This document shows, piece after piece, positions 24,958 through 37,324 of a stretch of DNA of 64,000 nucleotides. The translations under genes and the position numbers were made by a program. The notes under the pieces were generated by a model, which had not been told where the DNA came from, ran no database searches, and worked only from the letters and a program-made list of their open reading frames with translations. The stretch comes from Amaranthus tricolor (lineage: Eukaryota > Streptophyta > Magnoliopsida > Caryophyllales > Amaranthaceae): the NCBI RefSeq assembly GCF_026212465.1, contig NC_080049.1:1991460-2055459 (forward strand), written 5' to 3'. Each line of letters begins with the position of its first letter. Position 1 is the stretch's first letter.

Positions 24958-25029
24958 AGTCCCGATTAGGCCTCCCCCAACCCCTATGTAGCTTCACCTA
25001 TGTATGCAAGGATAAATATTGTTGAATTC

Positions 25030-25520
25030 AAGGTTGTTAAAATTGAGATCATATTTGGGATCGATAAGAGGATATGATCAAAATCGATATAATATGAATT
25101 TATTTTTGTTAATATACAATCAGATAATTGATTATCAATCATTTTTGTCATTTTAATTCATTTGTAAAGTTTTGAACCGTAAACAAAGACTTATATGACA
25201 TATCTTTTAATTGATTAAAAGAAATACTTCAATTTTGATAATGGTAAGGACAATTTAGTTTTCATTTATATTTATATGTAATTAAAAACTTGAATATAAG
25301 ATTTTTTTTATGATTGTGACTATTATTGTAGGATAGGATCTTTGAAACGTAGGATTGTGGAATCGTATTATGATTTTATCACCCATATTCTTAATCTTGG
25401 TAGAATCATACGGTTCTACCATTATTAATTAAGATCGCACCTAAGATTTAGATCGCTCGTCTATTTTTAGATCGTAAAGTCGTAGAATCCTAGATCAAAA
25501 TCGAAATTTTTATAACCACG
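25030..25520. mobile_element. MITE with 9-bp target duplication
   Basis: GTTGAATTC is repeated exactly at 25021-25029 and 25521-25529. The ends AAGGTTGTTAAAATTGAGAT and the complement of ATCGAAATTTTTATAACCACG are imperfect inverted repeats. An 8- or 9-bp duplication suggests hAT or Mutator origin. There is no coding content. Confidence 0.75.
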
Positions 25521-25649
25521 GTTGAATTCTTTGTAGACGAATAGCTTTTGGAAGATCATTGGTTGTGTTATTGGCAGAGTTTGGTTATTTCGTAACCAAG
25601 GTGGGAAATTATTGAGCGTATTACTCAATAATTTCATCTCATGTGTAAC

Positions 25650-25910
25650 TAGAGTTGTGCAATGACCTAATGGCCTATTAGAGGTCCAAATTAAATCCTT
25701 AAATACGGGGACTATAAACGGGTCGTGCCTTAAATTTATTGATCCTTAAACGGGCCCTTTATTCATCAATAAAACGGTTCAAACAAGCTCTATACAAATC
25801 TTAAACGGGCCCGGTCAGGTTGGAGTTCGCTAGAAGGATCTAACCCTTTGAGCCTGGCCCAATCAATCCCGAACTTGACTTGACTTTTATCCAGCCATTG
25901 CATAGGTCTA
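25650..25910. mobile_element. Non-autonomous hAT-like MITE, 261 bp
   Basis: The ends TAGAGTTGTGCAATG and CATTGCATAGGTCTA are inverted. The flanks TGTGTAAC and TGTGTGCC match at six of eight. The inside is rich in AAACGGGC words in both orientations. Confidence 0.65.
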
Positions 25911-26162
25911 TGTGTGCCTTTTGTTGTAATACGGAGTTGGAAGTATGACCTTCTATATCTTCCCCTGATCTAACTATACGTTGAAGTTATTTCCTCTGAA
26001 GAACTTGAACCAGAAGCAGAGGAAAGCATATATTGATCAAAACTCATAAGTATAGCAGCTATTTATTTTTTTCTCTTGCCAACTAATATTTTCTTTTGAT
26101 CTTTTTTGATCTTTAAAAAAAAAAGCTATTGGGTATATGTGTGGGATATCGTAGTTATTGTT

Positions 26163-27250
26163 ATGTGCTTTAGTCAGTGAACCATATCGGTGATGTCTCC
26201 CAAGTCATGTGCATCTTTCAATCACATTTCAGCACATGGTTCCATAAAAGTTGACCTTGAAGACATGTATGAAGATGGAAACCATGCAATAAAACATAAG
26301 CATCACAAGCAAGAGCATACCAATGAAATCAACACAATAACAGACCATACAGAACATATTCTGACATCAGAACAACACAGCAGCACGACCAGCGACCAAC
26401 CCAACTTGCACGACACGTGGAGACTAAACCAATGCATCCAGGACCTGGGATGCAGTAGAAATGGAATCTTGGCACATGGACCTAGCCATCAAGGGCAAAG
26501 AACCCTATTGATAACTCACACAGCTCTCTAAAATCCGTGTGCAAGGTCGTGTAGTCAGCAGCTGGTTCGAAACAAACAGCACTGATCTTGTGACCAGCTG
26601 ACCTTGTGAGCCTTGGCCTGAACGTAGTTTTTGATGTATGGGAGCACCAAGGGTAGAAATGGAATCTCTACACTAGGATCTTGCTACCACGACTCTTATT
26701 GGCCATCATCTACCTTTAGAAGTGCACGAAAAGATGGATGAAAGGTCACCTGTTCAGCAGCTTCCTGTCAGAATTTCAGAATACTTTGTGCTTGTTTTTC
26801 ATGTCTTTTTAATGTGCACATGTTTGGCACGTGTCTTGTAATGACCGTTATTATTAGTTGGACGTGTCATAAGCCTTCTCATTGTATTTCCCTCTTCCCA
26901 TATGTCTATATATAGATGGCTCATTCATTGTAGAGACGAAGTTTTGATGAATAAAATCAGAAAATTCACTAAGTGATTTTCATTTCAATTGCCTTGCAAT
27001 TGGGTTACTAAGGGCCAGTTTGCCCTTCATGAACGTGTAAACCCTTGATCAGTCTTCAAGATTACACTTCATTCTATCCAAGAACGCTGAGCATTCCATT
27101 GATTGATCAAAGGAAAGCATTGGGGTTGTGTTGAGAAGAGGCCTGGCAGTCCAGCTCTTGTCAAAACGCTGCTATCAGCCTTGGAATATCCCAAGTTGAG
27201 TCACGGTTCGATTTTTGCGTTTAAATTCATCATTTCACACGCATAATCGC
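26163..27250 (+). other. LTR- or pararetrovirus-like regulatory fragment
   Basis: A promoter-like stretch has TCTATATATAGATGGC at 26908-26923, followed by AATAAAATCAG at about 26950 and a T/C-rich leader, the close TATA-poly(A) spacing seen in LTRs and in caulimovirid pregenomic promoters. Upstream are A/C-rich sequence and two GGAATCTTGGCACATGG/GGAATCTCTACACTAGG-like words. The 113-codon frame at 26190-26531 has no motif I recognise. I see no polymerase, coat or movement gene, so the identity is open. Confidence 0.3.
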
Positions 27251-28121
27251 ATCAGTCAGATAATTATAGGATTTTATTGATGTTTAAAAATAAATAATAA
27301 ACTCTATGTTTCAATTATTGAAAAATAAAATAAGTGACATCGAAAAAAAAGAAAAAAGTTGACTTATATATAGCTTGATGAATACCTTTTCATTAGCAAT
27401 TGATTTTAGGATGAAAACTGATCGAACATGTTTATAGTCAACTCCCCTTTTAAGTTTTAAGTTATGGGGTTAAGAATTAATGGATAAGTCATAAACGGAT
27501 TCAGAAAAAACCAAGTAATTTTAATAATTAAAAAATAATTATATAGCCATTAGCCAATACGAGCAAGCCAAAGATTTGAAACGATGAACTATTGTAAGAG
27601 AGTACAGCACTGATCAATTATAAATGGTAATTATTGTTACATTTCAAATAAAAATGAACTTACCCCACTCAAAATTAAAATTTTAAATCTCTTCAGAAAA
27701 AAAAAATAAAAATTTTAAATGAAATTTGTATAAAAAGTTTTGAGATTTGAGTTATATTTTTCAATTGATGCAATAATCCACAACCCACTAGTGTGATTGA
27801 TGTAGTAATATATATTTTTCAATTTGCATATAAGATGACCTTTTATCTGTATTTGGCAGAGCCGTCTTGAAAAATTTTGGGCCCTGTGCAAAACTTTTAT
27901 TTTGCGTCTTGTTTATATTAAATATATTTATTTTATTAATAAACTTAACATATTTTTTTATTAACTTTTTCATATACGGGAAAAAGAGAAGCCTTGTGCA
28001 GTCGATTACCTCGAACATTTTTAAAGACCCCTTTGGTTTTAGGCCCATAAAAAGTCAAGAACGATACTGACGAAGCTACAATTTTAAGAGGGCAAAGTCA
28101 CCCAAATAAGATAGTTGATAA
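27251..28121. other. Intergenic region upstream of the DUF4220 gene
   Basis: AT-rich, with no gene. 27850-28045 contains CAGAGCCGTCTTGAAAAATT and GGGCCCTGTGC, which look like part of a dispersed repeat. No clear TATA box stands out close to the ATG at 28122. Confidence 0.5.
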
Positions 28122-30185
28122 ATGGCACCAGCAATTGTAGAGGAAGCAGAGAAATTACGGGAAGTTTGGAGTATCCGTGTTTGCATCATTTTAAGCCTAT
28201 CCATTCAAGCATGCTTAACTTTTCTTGCACCTTTAAGAAAGCGCCACAAAAAGATGAGCTTTTTAATTTGGGTATTGTACTTATTAGCTGATGCAGTTGC
28301 ACTATACACCATTGGTTTAATCTCAACAAGCTCATCTACCACAATTTCATTGGATATCCTTGTTTTCTGGTCACCATTTTTATTAGTCCATTTAGGAGGA
28401 CCGGACACAATAACTGCGCTTGCTCTTGAGGACAATGAGCTTTGGTTTAGGCATCTTCTTCAACTTGGAACCCAATCAGCCGGAACTTTTTACCTTTTCT
28501 ACAGAGCAACCTGGAATAACTCGGGGGATGCACTCTTAATTCCTGCTGTTATAATGTATATAGATGGATGTGTTAAGTACCTTGAGAGAACTACTTCTTT
28601 GTACCTAGCTAGTATGGATACTTATCGAGAATCCCTTATTGGAAAACCTAATGCTGGGCCTAATTTCGCAGCCCTCATGGAAGAGCTTTCTTCGAGGAAT
28701 GCTGCTAATATCCCGGTTGATATTAGATCGAATTTAGAAACAAATGCAGCATCTGAAGCTACTGTTGTTGTGGCTACTGAAGATTGTGAGATTGGAAGTG
28801 ATCAAGATCGAGATAGAACAAACAAAGAGATGAAGATTGTGAAGCAAGCATATGATCTTTATCTGAAATTTAGAGGTCTAATTGCTGATACTATGTTCAC
28901 CTTCAAAGAAAGAACAGAAAGCCGTAGTTTCTTCATTGATAAGATAGAAGATGGAAAGGAAGCACTTAAGATCATCCAAATTGAGCTTAATTTCTTGTAT
29001 GATGTGTTCTTTACTAAGGTGAATACCTTACAGAAAGCGCATGGATTAACTCGGGTATTTTCACTGCTTTCGGTTACTGCTTCCTTATTGCTATTTTACA
29101 AAAAAAACACACATAATGAAAGTATGGTAAACTTGAGAATCACTTATGCGTTGTTAGGAGGTGCACTTTTTATGGAAGTAGTGTCCCTTGTGATGCTGGC
29201 GTTTTCTGATTGGGCTGTTGTTGTTACGGTAGAAAGATCGACACGATTTGTCAAGGCCCCTTTCTCTGCTACATTACTAGAGTTTTGGTTAAAGCACCGC
29301 CCTCCTAGATGGTCGGAGAAGATTTCACAATATGATTTGCTATACTATTGCCTAAATGACCACTCTTCACTCTTGGACATCCTACTCTTAAAGAGGATCA
29401 AAGATGAAGCAGAAGATTTGTTATATGTTTATAGATGTGATTTTGACTATAATATGGGAAATCTCATATTTACCGAGTTGAAGAAAAAAGCTATTATTGC
29501 AGATAGAACCGAAGATGCTAAGAAAGCTTGTGAAGCCAGAGGAGATCTTGTATTCTACCCTGAGCTAGTTTCTTTCTCCCAAGAGTTACGCCCTTGGACC
29601 TTAGAAGTTGACTACGACGAAAGCCTTCTTCTATGTCATATAGCCACAAACTTGTGTTTTTTGAGAACTTCTGACGACTCTCAGTTTCGAAAATACAGCA
29701 AGATGTTGGGAAACTATATGATGTATCTCCTAATCAAGAAACCATCTATGACGTCTTCTGTAGCAGGGATTGCACAGGTTCGATTTCAGGACACTTGTGA
29801 AGAAGCCAAGAAATTTATCAAGAGGAAACGCCCACGAGAAGAGATTCGAAAGATAGCCAAAATCAGGAAGTTTTTCAAATGTGTACTTGGGTTATTCCTA
29901 CACTTTTTTGTCTGGCTATTTTATGGATTAAGGGATTTATTCTGCTATTGCTGTTTCTGTTACTGTTGTTTCGGGAAGAAAACTTTCAAAGCTGATGATA
30001 AACTCGAGTCAAATTTTTTCGATAGTAGGCTTCCGCAACTTGCTAAAAGGATACTTGATGTGGATACTAAAATGAAGCCAGTTGAAGTGAAGGGTGACAG
30101 GAGTAAATCTGTTATGTTTGATGCTTGCAGATTGGCTAAGAAATTGATTGAAATTGGGGATAAACACGACGTGGAGAAACAATGA
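28122..30185 (+). CDS. DUF4220/DUF594 membrane protein, stops early inside DUF594
   Basis: One exon, 687 codons. Hydrophobic segments lie at about residues 17-37, 46-68, 76-92, 112-128, 310-326 and 338-370. Conserved DUF4220 words are VFWSPFLLVHLGGPDTITAL (81-100) and LEDNELW (102-108). Near the C-terminus is a hydrophobic segment with a Cys cluster (FCYCCFCYCCFG, 607-618), then SVMFDACRLAKKLIEIGD, the start of DUF594. The function of this land-plant family is unknown; it is probably an integral membrane protein. The TGA at 30183-30185 is followed in the same frame by VTFKVWIELLTYAACRSKPT, the conserved rest of DUF594, so the stop probably arose from TGG. The remaining tail (..QLSRGGEL in most members) is not recognisable. 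The protein may be a truncated but expressed form or an early pseudogene. Confidence 0.85.
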   Translation: MAPAIVEEAEKLREVWSIRVCIILSLSIQACLTFLAPLRKRHKKMSFLIWVLYLLADAVALYTIGLISTSSSTTISLDILVFWSPFLLVHLGGPDTITALALEDNELWFRHLLQLGTQSAGTFYLFYRATWNNSGDALLIPAVIMYIDGCVKYLERTTSLYLASMDTYRESLIGKPNAGPNFAALMEELSSRNAANIPVDIRSNLETNAASEATVVVATEDCEIGSDQDRDRTNKEMKIVKQAYDLYLKFRGLIADTMFTFKERTESRSFFIDKIEDGKEALKIIQIELNFLYDVFFTKVNTLQKAHGLTRVFSLLSVTASLLLFYKKNTHNESMVNLRITYALLGGALFMEVVSLVMLAFSDWAVVVTVERSTRFVKAPFSATLLEFWLKHRPPRWSEKISQYDLLYYCLNDHSSLLDILLLKRIKDEAEDLLYVYRCDFDYNMGNLIFTELKKKAIIADRTEDAKKACEARGDLVFYPELVSFSQELRPWTLEVDYDESLLLCHIATNLCFLRTSDDSQFRKYSKMLGNYMMYLLIKKPSMTSSVAGIAQVRFQDTCEEAKKFIKRKRPREEIRKIAKIRKFFKCVLGLFLHFFVWLFYGLRDLFCYCCFCYCCFGKKTFKADDKLESNFFDSRLPQLAKRILDVDTKMKPVEVKGDRSKSVMFDACRLAKKLIEIGDKHDVEKQ

Positions 30186-30300
30186 GAGGTGACATTTAAG
30201 GTGTGGATCGAGCTGTTGACGTATGCTGCGTGCCGAAGTAAACCTACAGCCCATGTTGCAGATTGCAGTGTTTTTATCTCATGTCAATTGGTTTTTCGGC
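30186..30300 (+). pseudogene. In-frame remainder of DUF594 after the stop codon
   Basis: GAGGTGACATTTAAGGTGTGG continues the frame of the preceding gene and encodes the conserved WIELLTYAACRSKPTAHVA segment. After HVADCS the match to the family fades. A possible poly(A) signal, TTCAATAAAG, lies at 30401-30410. Confidence 0.7.
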
Positions 30301-30410
30301 TAAGCCGGTGTTTTTTAAGTCGAATATACGTATTTTTACTCTTGTTATTAAACAAAATAAGAAATGTGTTAAATATAGATAAACTTGATTCCACACTTCA
30401 TATTCAATAA

Positions 30411-31032
30411 AGTAAGAGAAAAATAAGAATTAATAAATGATCAAAAAGAAGGGAAAATTGAATTATCTTTTTTCGATAGAGACTAATATCACTTTTTCCA
30501 AGTAAAGTTTTGAGTTTTATTCTCACTTAACTGTTCATTTTCCTAACTAACTCTATAATCAAATAAATAAATGAAGAAGAAAAGGCTCAAATATATTATT
30601 ACGAGCAATTCTTGTATATGGTGACAACAAATAGAGACCATATATATACAAGGAGCTCAATTTCAATAGTCAGTATTTAAAAGACGAACTTAAATGCTTT
30701 TTTTTTGTTAACTTCCACTATTTTTGTCGGTGAACAAAGACAGAAAGACAATGGAATATAGTATACTTCATCTCAGACCTCATGTATATTTTATCGTATA
30801 GCCACAGTTCATTGATTTCGAAAATCCTAAGTTTTTACGATTAGGGTCACTTATCCATGAATGTTGTTTCCTAAATGATCATAATCTATTACTTAGTTAC
30901 CAAAAAAATGAAAAATAAAACAAAAATACAAAGATTAGATTATTTTCAACAATATTTCTTGATCTTACTAAATCAAAGTTTTAAGATTAAACCAATGATT
31001 TTATTTCTTCTTCAGTTTTACATCGAGTGGAA
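30411..31032. other. Intergenic, no gene seen
   Basis: AT-rich sequence between the convergent DUF4220 and OPR genes. The short open frames have no motif. Confidence 0.6.
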
Positions 31033-31035
31033 TCA

Positions 31036-31314
<279 letters not shown>

Positions 31315-32267
31315 TCAGTAAGCCTTGGCCGAGTGAAGTGTAAGAATGCGAGTTTTGTGTTGATTTTTGTTTGCAGTTTGTTGAGTTCGGAAATCACAGA
31401 TAGTCCGAGTGATAATGGGTCGCATACGGTTCCTTCGTAGCCATCCATGGCTGGTGAGAAGATTCGGACTCCGACCTTTTCGGCTCCGATAGTGTCGACA
31501 ATGGTTTGTATTACTTGGATTAGGTAGTTGGTTATGGCTACCACTGGATCAGTCTTGGGCTCTTGTGTTTGATTATTTGTTGCTGCTTTTTTTAGATGTT
31601 GGTGGACTATGTAGCTATGACTATGAGCCGCATGTATCTCCACACCATCAAAACCTAGTTCAGGATTTGAACAGAGTATAAATGTCTTTGATAGAGGATA
31701 AAAGATGGGTGTTTAAAAATATTTGAAAAAATTATTGAAAATAATATAACTTTCACTCGTGCACAACGAATAATCTCACATTTAGATTATAATATAATAA
31801 TTTCACTTTTGATATGTATTTGCTCCCAGCATACTCGATTATCTGAACCACCACAAGTCCTACCCCTCCTTTCCACATTAGTACAAACTGGAAGCAAATA
31901 CATATTAATGAGGACGTTATTAGAAATTAATCGACAGATAAGATTATTCATAAAGATGAGTGAAAGGTTAGATAATTTTCTACAATTTTTCGAAAAAAAA
32001 TAATCAAGAATAATAAATAGCTAAAAACATGTGGAATGTGGATATGAAAAGCATGTTATACCAGCACGAATGGCGTTGACAGCTGCTTGACGATATTGTT
32101 CAATAGACTCTGATATTTTACGTCTGTCAATTGTTGATGATGCTAAATCGTCTCCTTCTGGTTGATGTTCTGTGTAAATAACAATACAATCTTTTGTCAT
32201 TTAAATTAAATTTTTATTATATTTTTTACCAATTAGTACTAATAACCAAAATCCAACGATTTAATTA

Positions 32268-32498
<231 letters not shown>

Positions 32499-32544
32499 TC
32501 ATCATCAAATGTAAATTTCAATTGTCGTATTTCTATATATAATC

Positions 32545-35500
32545 TGTTAGAATATGGAAGTAAATAAAATTAAGGGGATATTCACATAATATTATTATTA
32601 TGGAAGTTTATATTTTTTGTAATATTTATATTTTAGGTAACCCTGAGTAGTTATAGTTATAGGTGTATATAAGCATTGTATTGTAATAGTTTAAAAACCA
32701 AAAATAATAACTCAGAAACTTTAACCCAAAAACTTTGTTCTACTTTAAATCATGGTATCAGAATCGAAACGAATCTGAAGCAGAAATTGTTCAAGCGGCT
32801 TCATCATATACCCTTTACCTTGCCCTACCTGTTTGAAAAAAAAACCTAAATTAAGAATGATTCCAAAGACAACATCGTCTCAGATCAGCTAGTAACCATG
32901 GGTCAGTTGTTGCAACTAATCAGACAGTTAAACCCCGATCAACAGCCCATAGAAACAATAACTAGTTCATCCCTTACAATTTCCGAAAAACTGACAAATC
33001 AAAACTACACCAAATGGTCCAGGCTGATGCACTTGGCCATTAGTGGTCGTGGTCAGCTCAATCACATCATCGTCGAACCACCACCAAAAACAGATCCAAG
33101 GTACAGCCAGTGGGCCCGGTATGATTTAATTGTCATTACTTGGATAATTGAAAATATAGATCCAGAATTGGTAAATCAATTTTTTGATTTTCCAACAGCA
33201 AAGACCTTATGGGATGGGATCGAGACTCTTTTCAGCAGTGATAGGGATGGATTGCAAATTTTCGATCTCACAGCCAAAGCCAACAAAATACATCATCATT
33301 TATAACCGATTAACACAAAATAATCGGTTAAATCAATTCTTAGCAGGAATCAACGAAACATTTGATAAGGACAGGAGAGATTTGCTTCTCCAAGATCCTT
33401 TTACCCACTGTGGAAGAAGCCTATGCTAGCATTAGGCATGAAACGATGAGGAGGGGAATCATGAGACAAGAGCCCTCGTCGGATCTAAACTCATCGGGCT
33501 TAGAGGGAGGTTTTATGGTGAGAAAAACCGAAAAACCTTACTGGAGGGATGATGATAAGAGCCACATGAAGTGCACTCATTCTGGTGGCACAAGACACAC
33601 CAAGAACGAGTGCTTCAAGTTGGTAGGCTACCTAGAGTGGTGGCCAGATGCAAACAAAAAAGGCGAGCAAATCGGGGGTCAGAACCACTGATCAAATAAG
33701 AACCACATGGAGAGCAGCGGTGGGACAATGTGTAACAGAAGTACTCACTATTGATGAGCAGAGAAAGGAACCAGGTGTGGACCCCATCGGTGTTTCAGGT
33801 AGCAGAGAAGAAGAACGAACCATTACTCTTCAAACGGCCCAAATGAAGGAGATGGAACCTTAGGGTTTAGGAGAGAAAGGGGGGACAGTCCCTTAAATAA
33901 AGGGACAAATGACTCTTCAAATGAAAAAGTGGGACACGTGGGTGAGGTAAAAAAGGACCCCTTATCACATTTTGCTTTATCTGCTTTCAAGAATGGTTGG
34001 ATTTTCGATTGTGGGGCCACAGACACTATATATGTCTTATGACCCGAATGATTTTTTGACATGTGAGAGACCTCAGAAAGATATAATCAAAACCGCAAAT
34101 GGGGAGGGAATTAAAGTTGAAGGAGCCGGGAATATTTCTTTTTCTAAAATTCTCACTTTGAATAATTGTTTATTTGTGCCTGCTCTTTCACATAAACTCT
34201 TGTTAGTAAGTCAACTTACAAGAGATCTTAATTGCACCGGGCTCATGAAACCCGGTTCTTGTATTGTGCAGGATGCTCAGACAGGACAAACTATTGGGCG
34301 TGGTATTGAGAGAGGTGGACTATACTACTTGGAAGAGACGGCTCAACAAGGCAAAGCAGTTCTTGCTCATAGGTCACTAGAAAAAAAACTGTGGACTTGG
34401 CATCGGCGTCTTAGACATCCATCCATAGGGTATCTAGAAAAGCTTTTTCCTTCATTAGCTGGGTTTAAATCAAACTTTAAATGTGAAACTTGTATTCTTG
34501 AGAAGAGCAAAAAACACTCATATTCTAGTAGTTTGAATAAAGCCGTTTTTCCATTTATACTTATTCATTCAGATGTCTGGGGTCCTGTACCCGAAACAGG
34601 ATGATTGTACCTGGATGAGCTGGATTTATTTTCTGAAACATAAGTCTGAAGTATTTGAAACGTTTGTTGATTTTTATCATATGATATGTACCCAATTTCA
34701 AACCCAACCTCGCATTTTGAGAACTGATAATGTGGAGAATGTATTAATTCTGATATGCATCAATTCATCACTAGTAAAGGGCTCATTCATCAGACCACTT
34801 GTCCTGATACACCCCAATACAATGGCATTGCCGAACTGAAAAACAAAACTTTGCTTGAAATTACTCGTGCCATCATACTTGAATCCCATGTTCTCACATA
34901 CCTTTGGCCCGAAGCTGTTGCCATAGCTAATTACCTAACCAATAGACTACCTACCCAAAACCTTAACCAAAAAACTCCTCTTGAAACCCTTTAATCCTAT
35001 ATAACCATACCATCATCTCATTCCCTACCACCCAGAATCTTTGGGTGCATAGTCTATGTCCATTGCCCTAAGAGAATACGGAACAAACTTGAACCTAGAG
35101 TGGTTAAGTGTGTTTTTTTGGGATATGGGAGAAATCAGTAAGGGTATCGATGTTTTGATCCCCTACCACGATGGATTGTGACTTCATTGAAACCAAATTC
35201 TACTATAGCCATCTTCGATGTCAGGGGGAGAAGGAAAGTGACGATCTCAGATGGTTAACTAGTCTATGGATGTCATACCTAGACCCCAAAGTGCTAGTAG
35301 GCAATGCCACCGAATTGTCTTTCCAAGCTGCACAACCTACATCTCTTGTGCCTCCTCTAGAAAATATGTCACAGAGTGCCCTGGCCTTCAATGCAACATT
35401 ATACACAACCAAAATTCCAGAAACCGTAAAGGAGGCTCTTGAAAGTGATCACTGGCAAAAAGCTATGGAAGAGAAGATTAATGCTCTTCAAAAGAATGGC

Positions 35501-37163
35501 ACATGGGAAAAATGTATCCTCCCAAGTAGAAAGAAGGTTGTAGGATGCAAATGAGTGTTTACTATCAAGTACAAAGCTGATGGGACTATAGAGAGGCACG
35601 AAGCTCGACTTGTAGCAAAGGTTTACACCCAGACTTATGGGGTCGACTATTCAGAAACTTTCTCACCAGTAGCCAAAATTGATACAATACGAGTTCTATT
35701 CTCCATTGCAGCAAACTTAGATTGACCACTTCATTAGTTCGATGTAAAGAATGCTTTTCTTCATGGGGAGCTACAAGAAGAAGTTTACATGCAGGCTCCT
35801 CCAGATTTCTCTATAGGATTTGCTAAAAATGAAGGATGTAAATTGAAGAAAGCTTTGTATGGGCTAAAATAGTCTCCTAGAGCTTGGTTTGGGAGGTTCA
35901 CATCAGCAATGAGAAGGTTCGAGTATCCTCATAGTAACTCAAATTACACCTTGTTCCTCAAGAAAACAGGGAGCAAAATAACTTGTCTTCTTATCTACAT
36001 AGACAACATGATTATTACTGGAGAAGATGAGGATGAAATTAAGACTCTCAAGAGTAAGCTGTTTCAGGAATTCGAGATAAAAGACCTTAGAAGACTTAAA
36101 TATTTCTTGGGGATAGAAGTTTTGCGATCCCACAGAGGCATTTTCATATCCCAATGGAAGTATGTTCTGGATTTGCTAGCTGAGATAGGGATGCTAGATT
36201 GCAAGCCTATTGACACACCGTTAATGGTAAATCATGGTCTACAGATGAAACAAGAGGGTGAACTAACAGATCGTGTTCAATACCAACGGTTGGTAGGAAA
36301 ACTTGTTTATCTGGAACATACAAGACCATATATCGCATATGCAGTAGGAGTTGTGAGTCGATTCATGCATAAGCCTCAAGTCCAACACATGGAAGTAGTA
36401 ACAGGATCTTGAGGTATCTCAAAAGAACCCCAGGAAGAGGTATTCTGTATCGGAAAAATGGTTACTTGGATTTAGTCGCTTACACTGATGCTGATCGGGC
36501 AGGTGACAGAGATGACAAGAAGTCAACATCGGGATACTTCACTCTCGTAGGAGGAAATCTGGTAACCTAGTGAAGCAAGAAATAAATGGTTGTTGCTCTG
36601 TCTAGTGTTGAAGCTGAGTTTCGAGGAGTTGCAAAGGGTGTTACTGAAGTTCTATGGCTAAGAAAGTTGCTGACTGAACTGGGCTACACTCCAACAAAGA
36701 GTTGCAAACTCTTTTGTGATTATCAAGTTGTGATCAATATATCGGAGAATCCAGTCCAACACGATCGCACAAAGCACGTCAAAGTTGATAGACACTTCAT
36801 AAAAGAAAACTTGGAGGCCAAGGTGATAAAACTTCCGCATGTGAGGTCTGAAGACCAGTTAGCAAATATTCTTACAAAAGCAGTAGGAGCTCTACAGTTC
36901 GAAGAAGTATTGTCCAAGTTGGGTGTTGGTGACCCTACGACCCAACTTGAGGGGGAGTGTTAAAATATGGATGTAAATAAAATCAAGGGATTAGATATTC
37001 ACAAAATATTGTTATTATGGAAGTTTATATCTAATGTAATCTCTATATTTTAGGTAACCCTAAGTAGTCATGGGTGTATATAAGCATTGTATTGTAATAG
37101 TTTAAAAACCAGAAATAATAACTCAGAAACTTTAACCCAAAAACTCGGTTCTACTTTACATTA
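32545..37163 (+). mobile_element. Ty1-copia retrotransposon, full structure but dead, in OPR intron 2
   Basis: The LTRs at 32545-32752 (208 bp) and 36958-37163 (206 bp) start TGTTA(G/A)AATATGGA and end CA/TA. The 5-bp target copies TAATC (32540-32544, 37164-37168) are perfect. A primer-binding site TGGTATCAGAAT (tRNA-iMet type) follows the left LTR at 32753, and a polypurine tract GAGGGGGAG precedes the right one at 36949. By eye the LTRs differ at about 15-20 positions, so the insertion is old. It is in the opposite orientation to the OPR gene. Confidence 0.95.
32898..36963 (+). pseudogene. Copia gag-pol polyprotein with many stops and frameshifts
   Basis: The order is copia: gag from 32898 (MGQLLQLIRQLNPDQQ; NYTKWSRLMHLAI), degenerate zinc knuckle near 33570 (CTHSGGTRHTKNEC, one Cys lost), protease motif DCGATD near 34010, and integrase HHCC (WHRRLRHPS, CETC) at 34400-34490. 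Integrase acids are D in IHSDVWGP (34570), D in LRTDN (34720) and E in NGIAELKN (34840). RT follows at 35410-36200 ([17 protein letters not shown]), then RNase H at 36480-36880. The RT catalytic word is YIDNM (about 35993), where copia normally has YVDDM, so one catalytic Asp is Asn. In-frame stops (for example 35551, 35723, 35868, 36570) and frameshifts near 33300, 33420, 33690, 34030 and 34590 exclude function. Confidence 0.9.
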
Positions 37164-37324
37164 TAATCTAGCACTAATTCTTAAATGAGACGTTTTCACG
37201 ATGAGACCATCACTATTGGGCTGACCCAATATACATTTTTTGTCTCAAAACGATCACTTATAACGTTAAAGTTATCTCTCTTGTTTCCAAAAATCCTATT
37301 AGTTCTCTTAGTGATCTTAACTGA

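Noticed and set aside
26190..26531. 113-codon frame rich in His, Thr and Asn
   Set aside because: No family resemblance; it sits in a promoter-like repeat.
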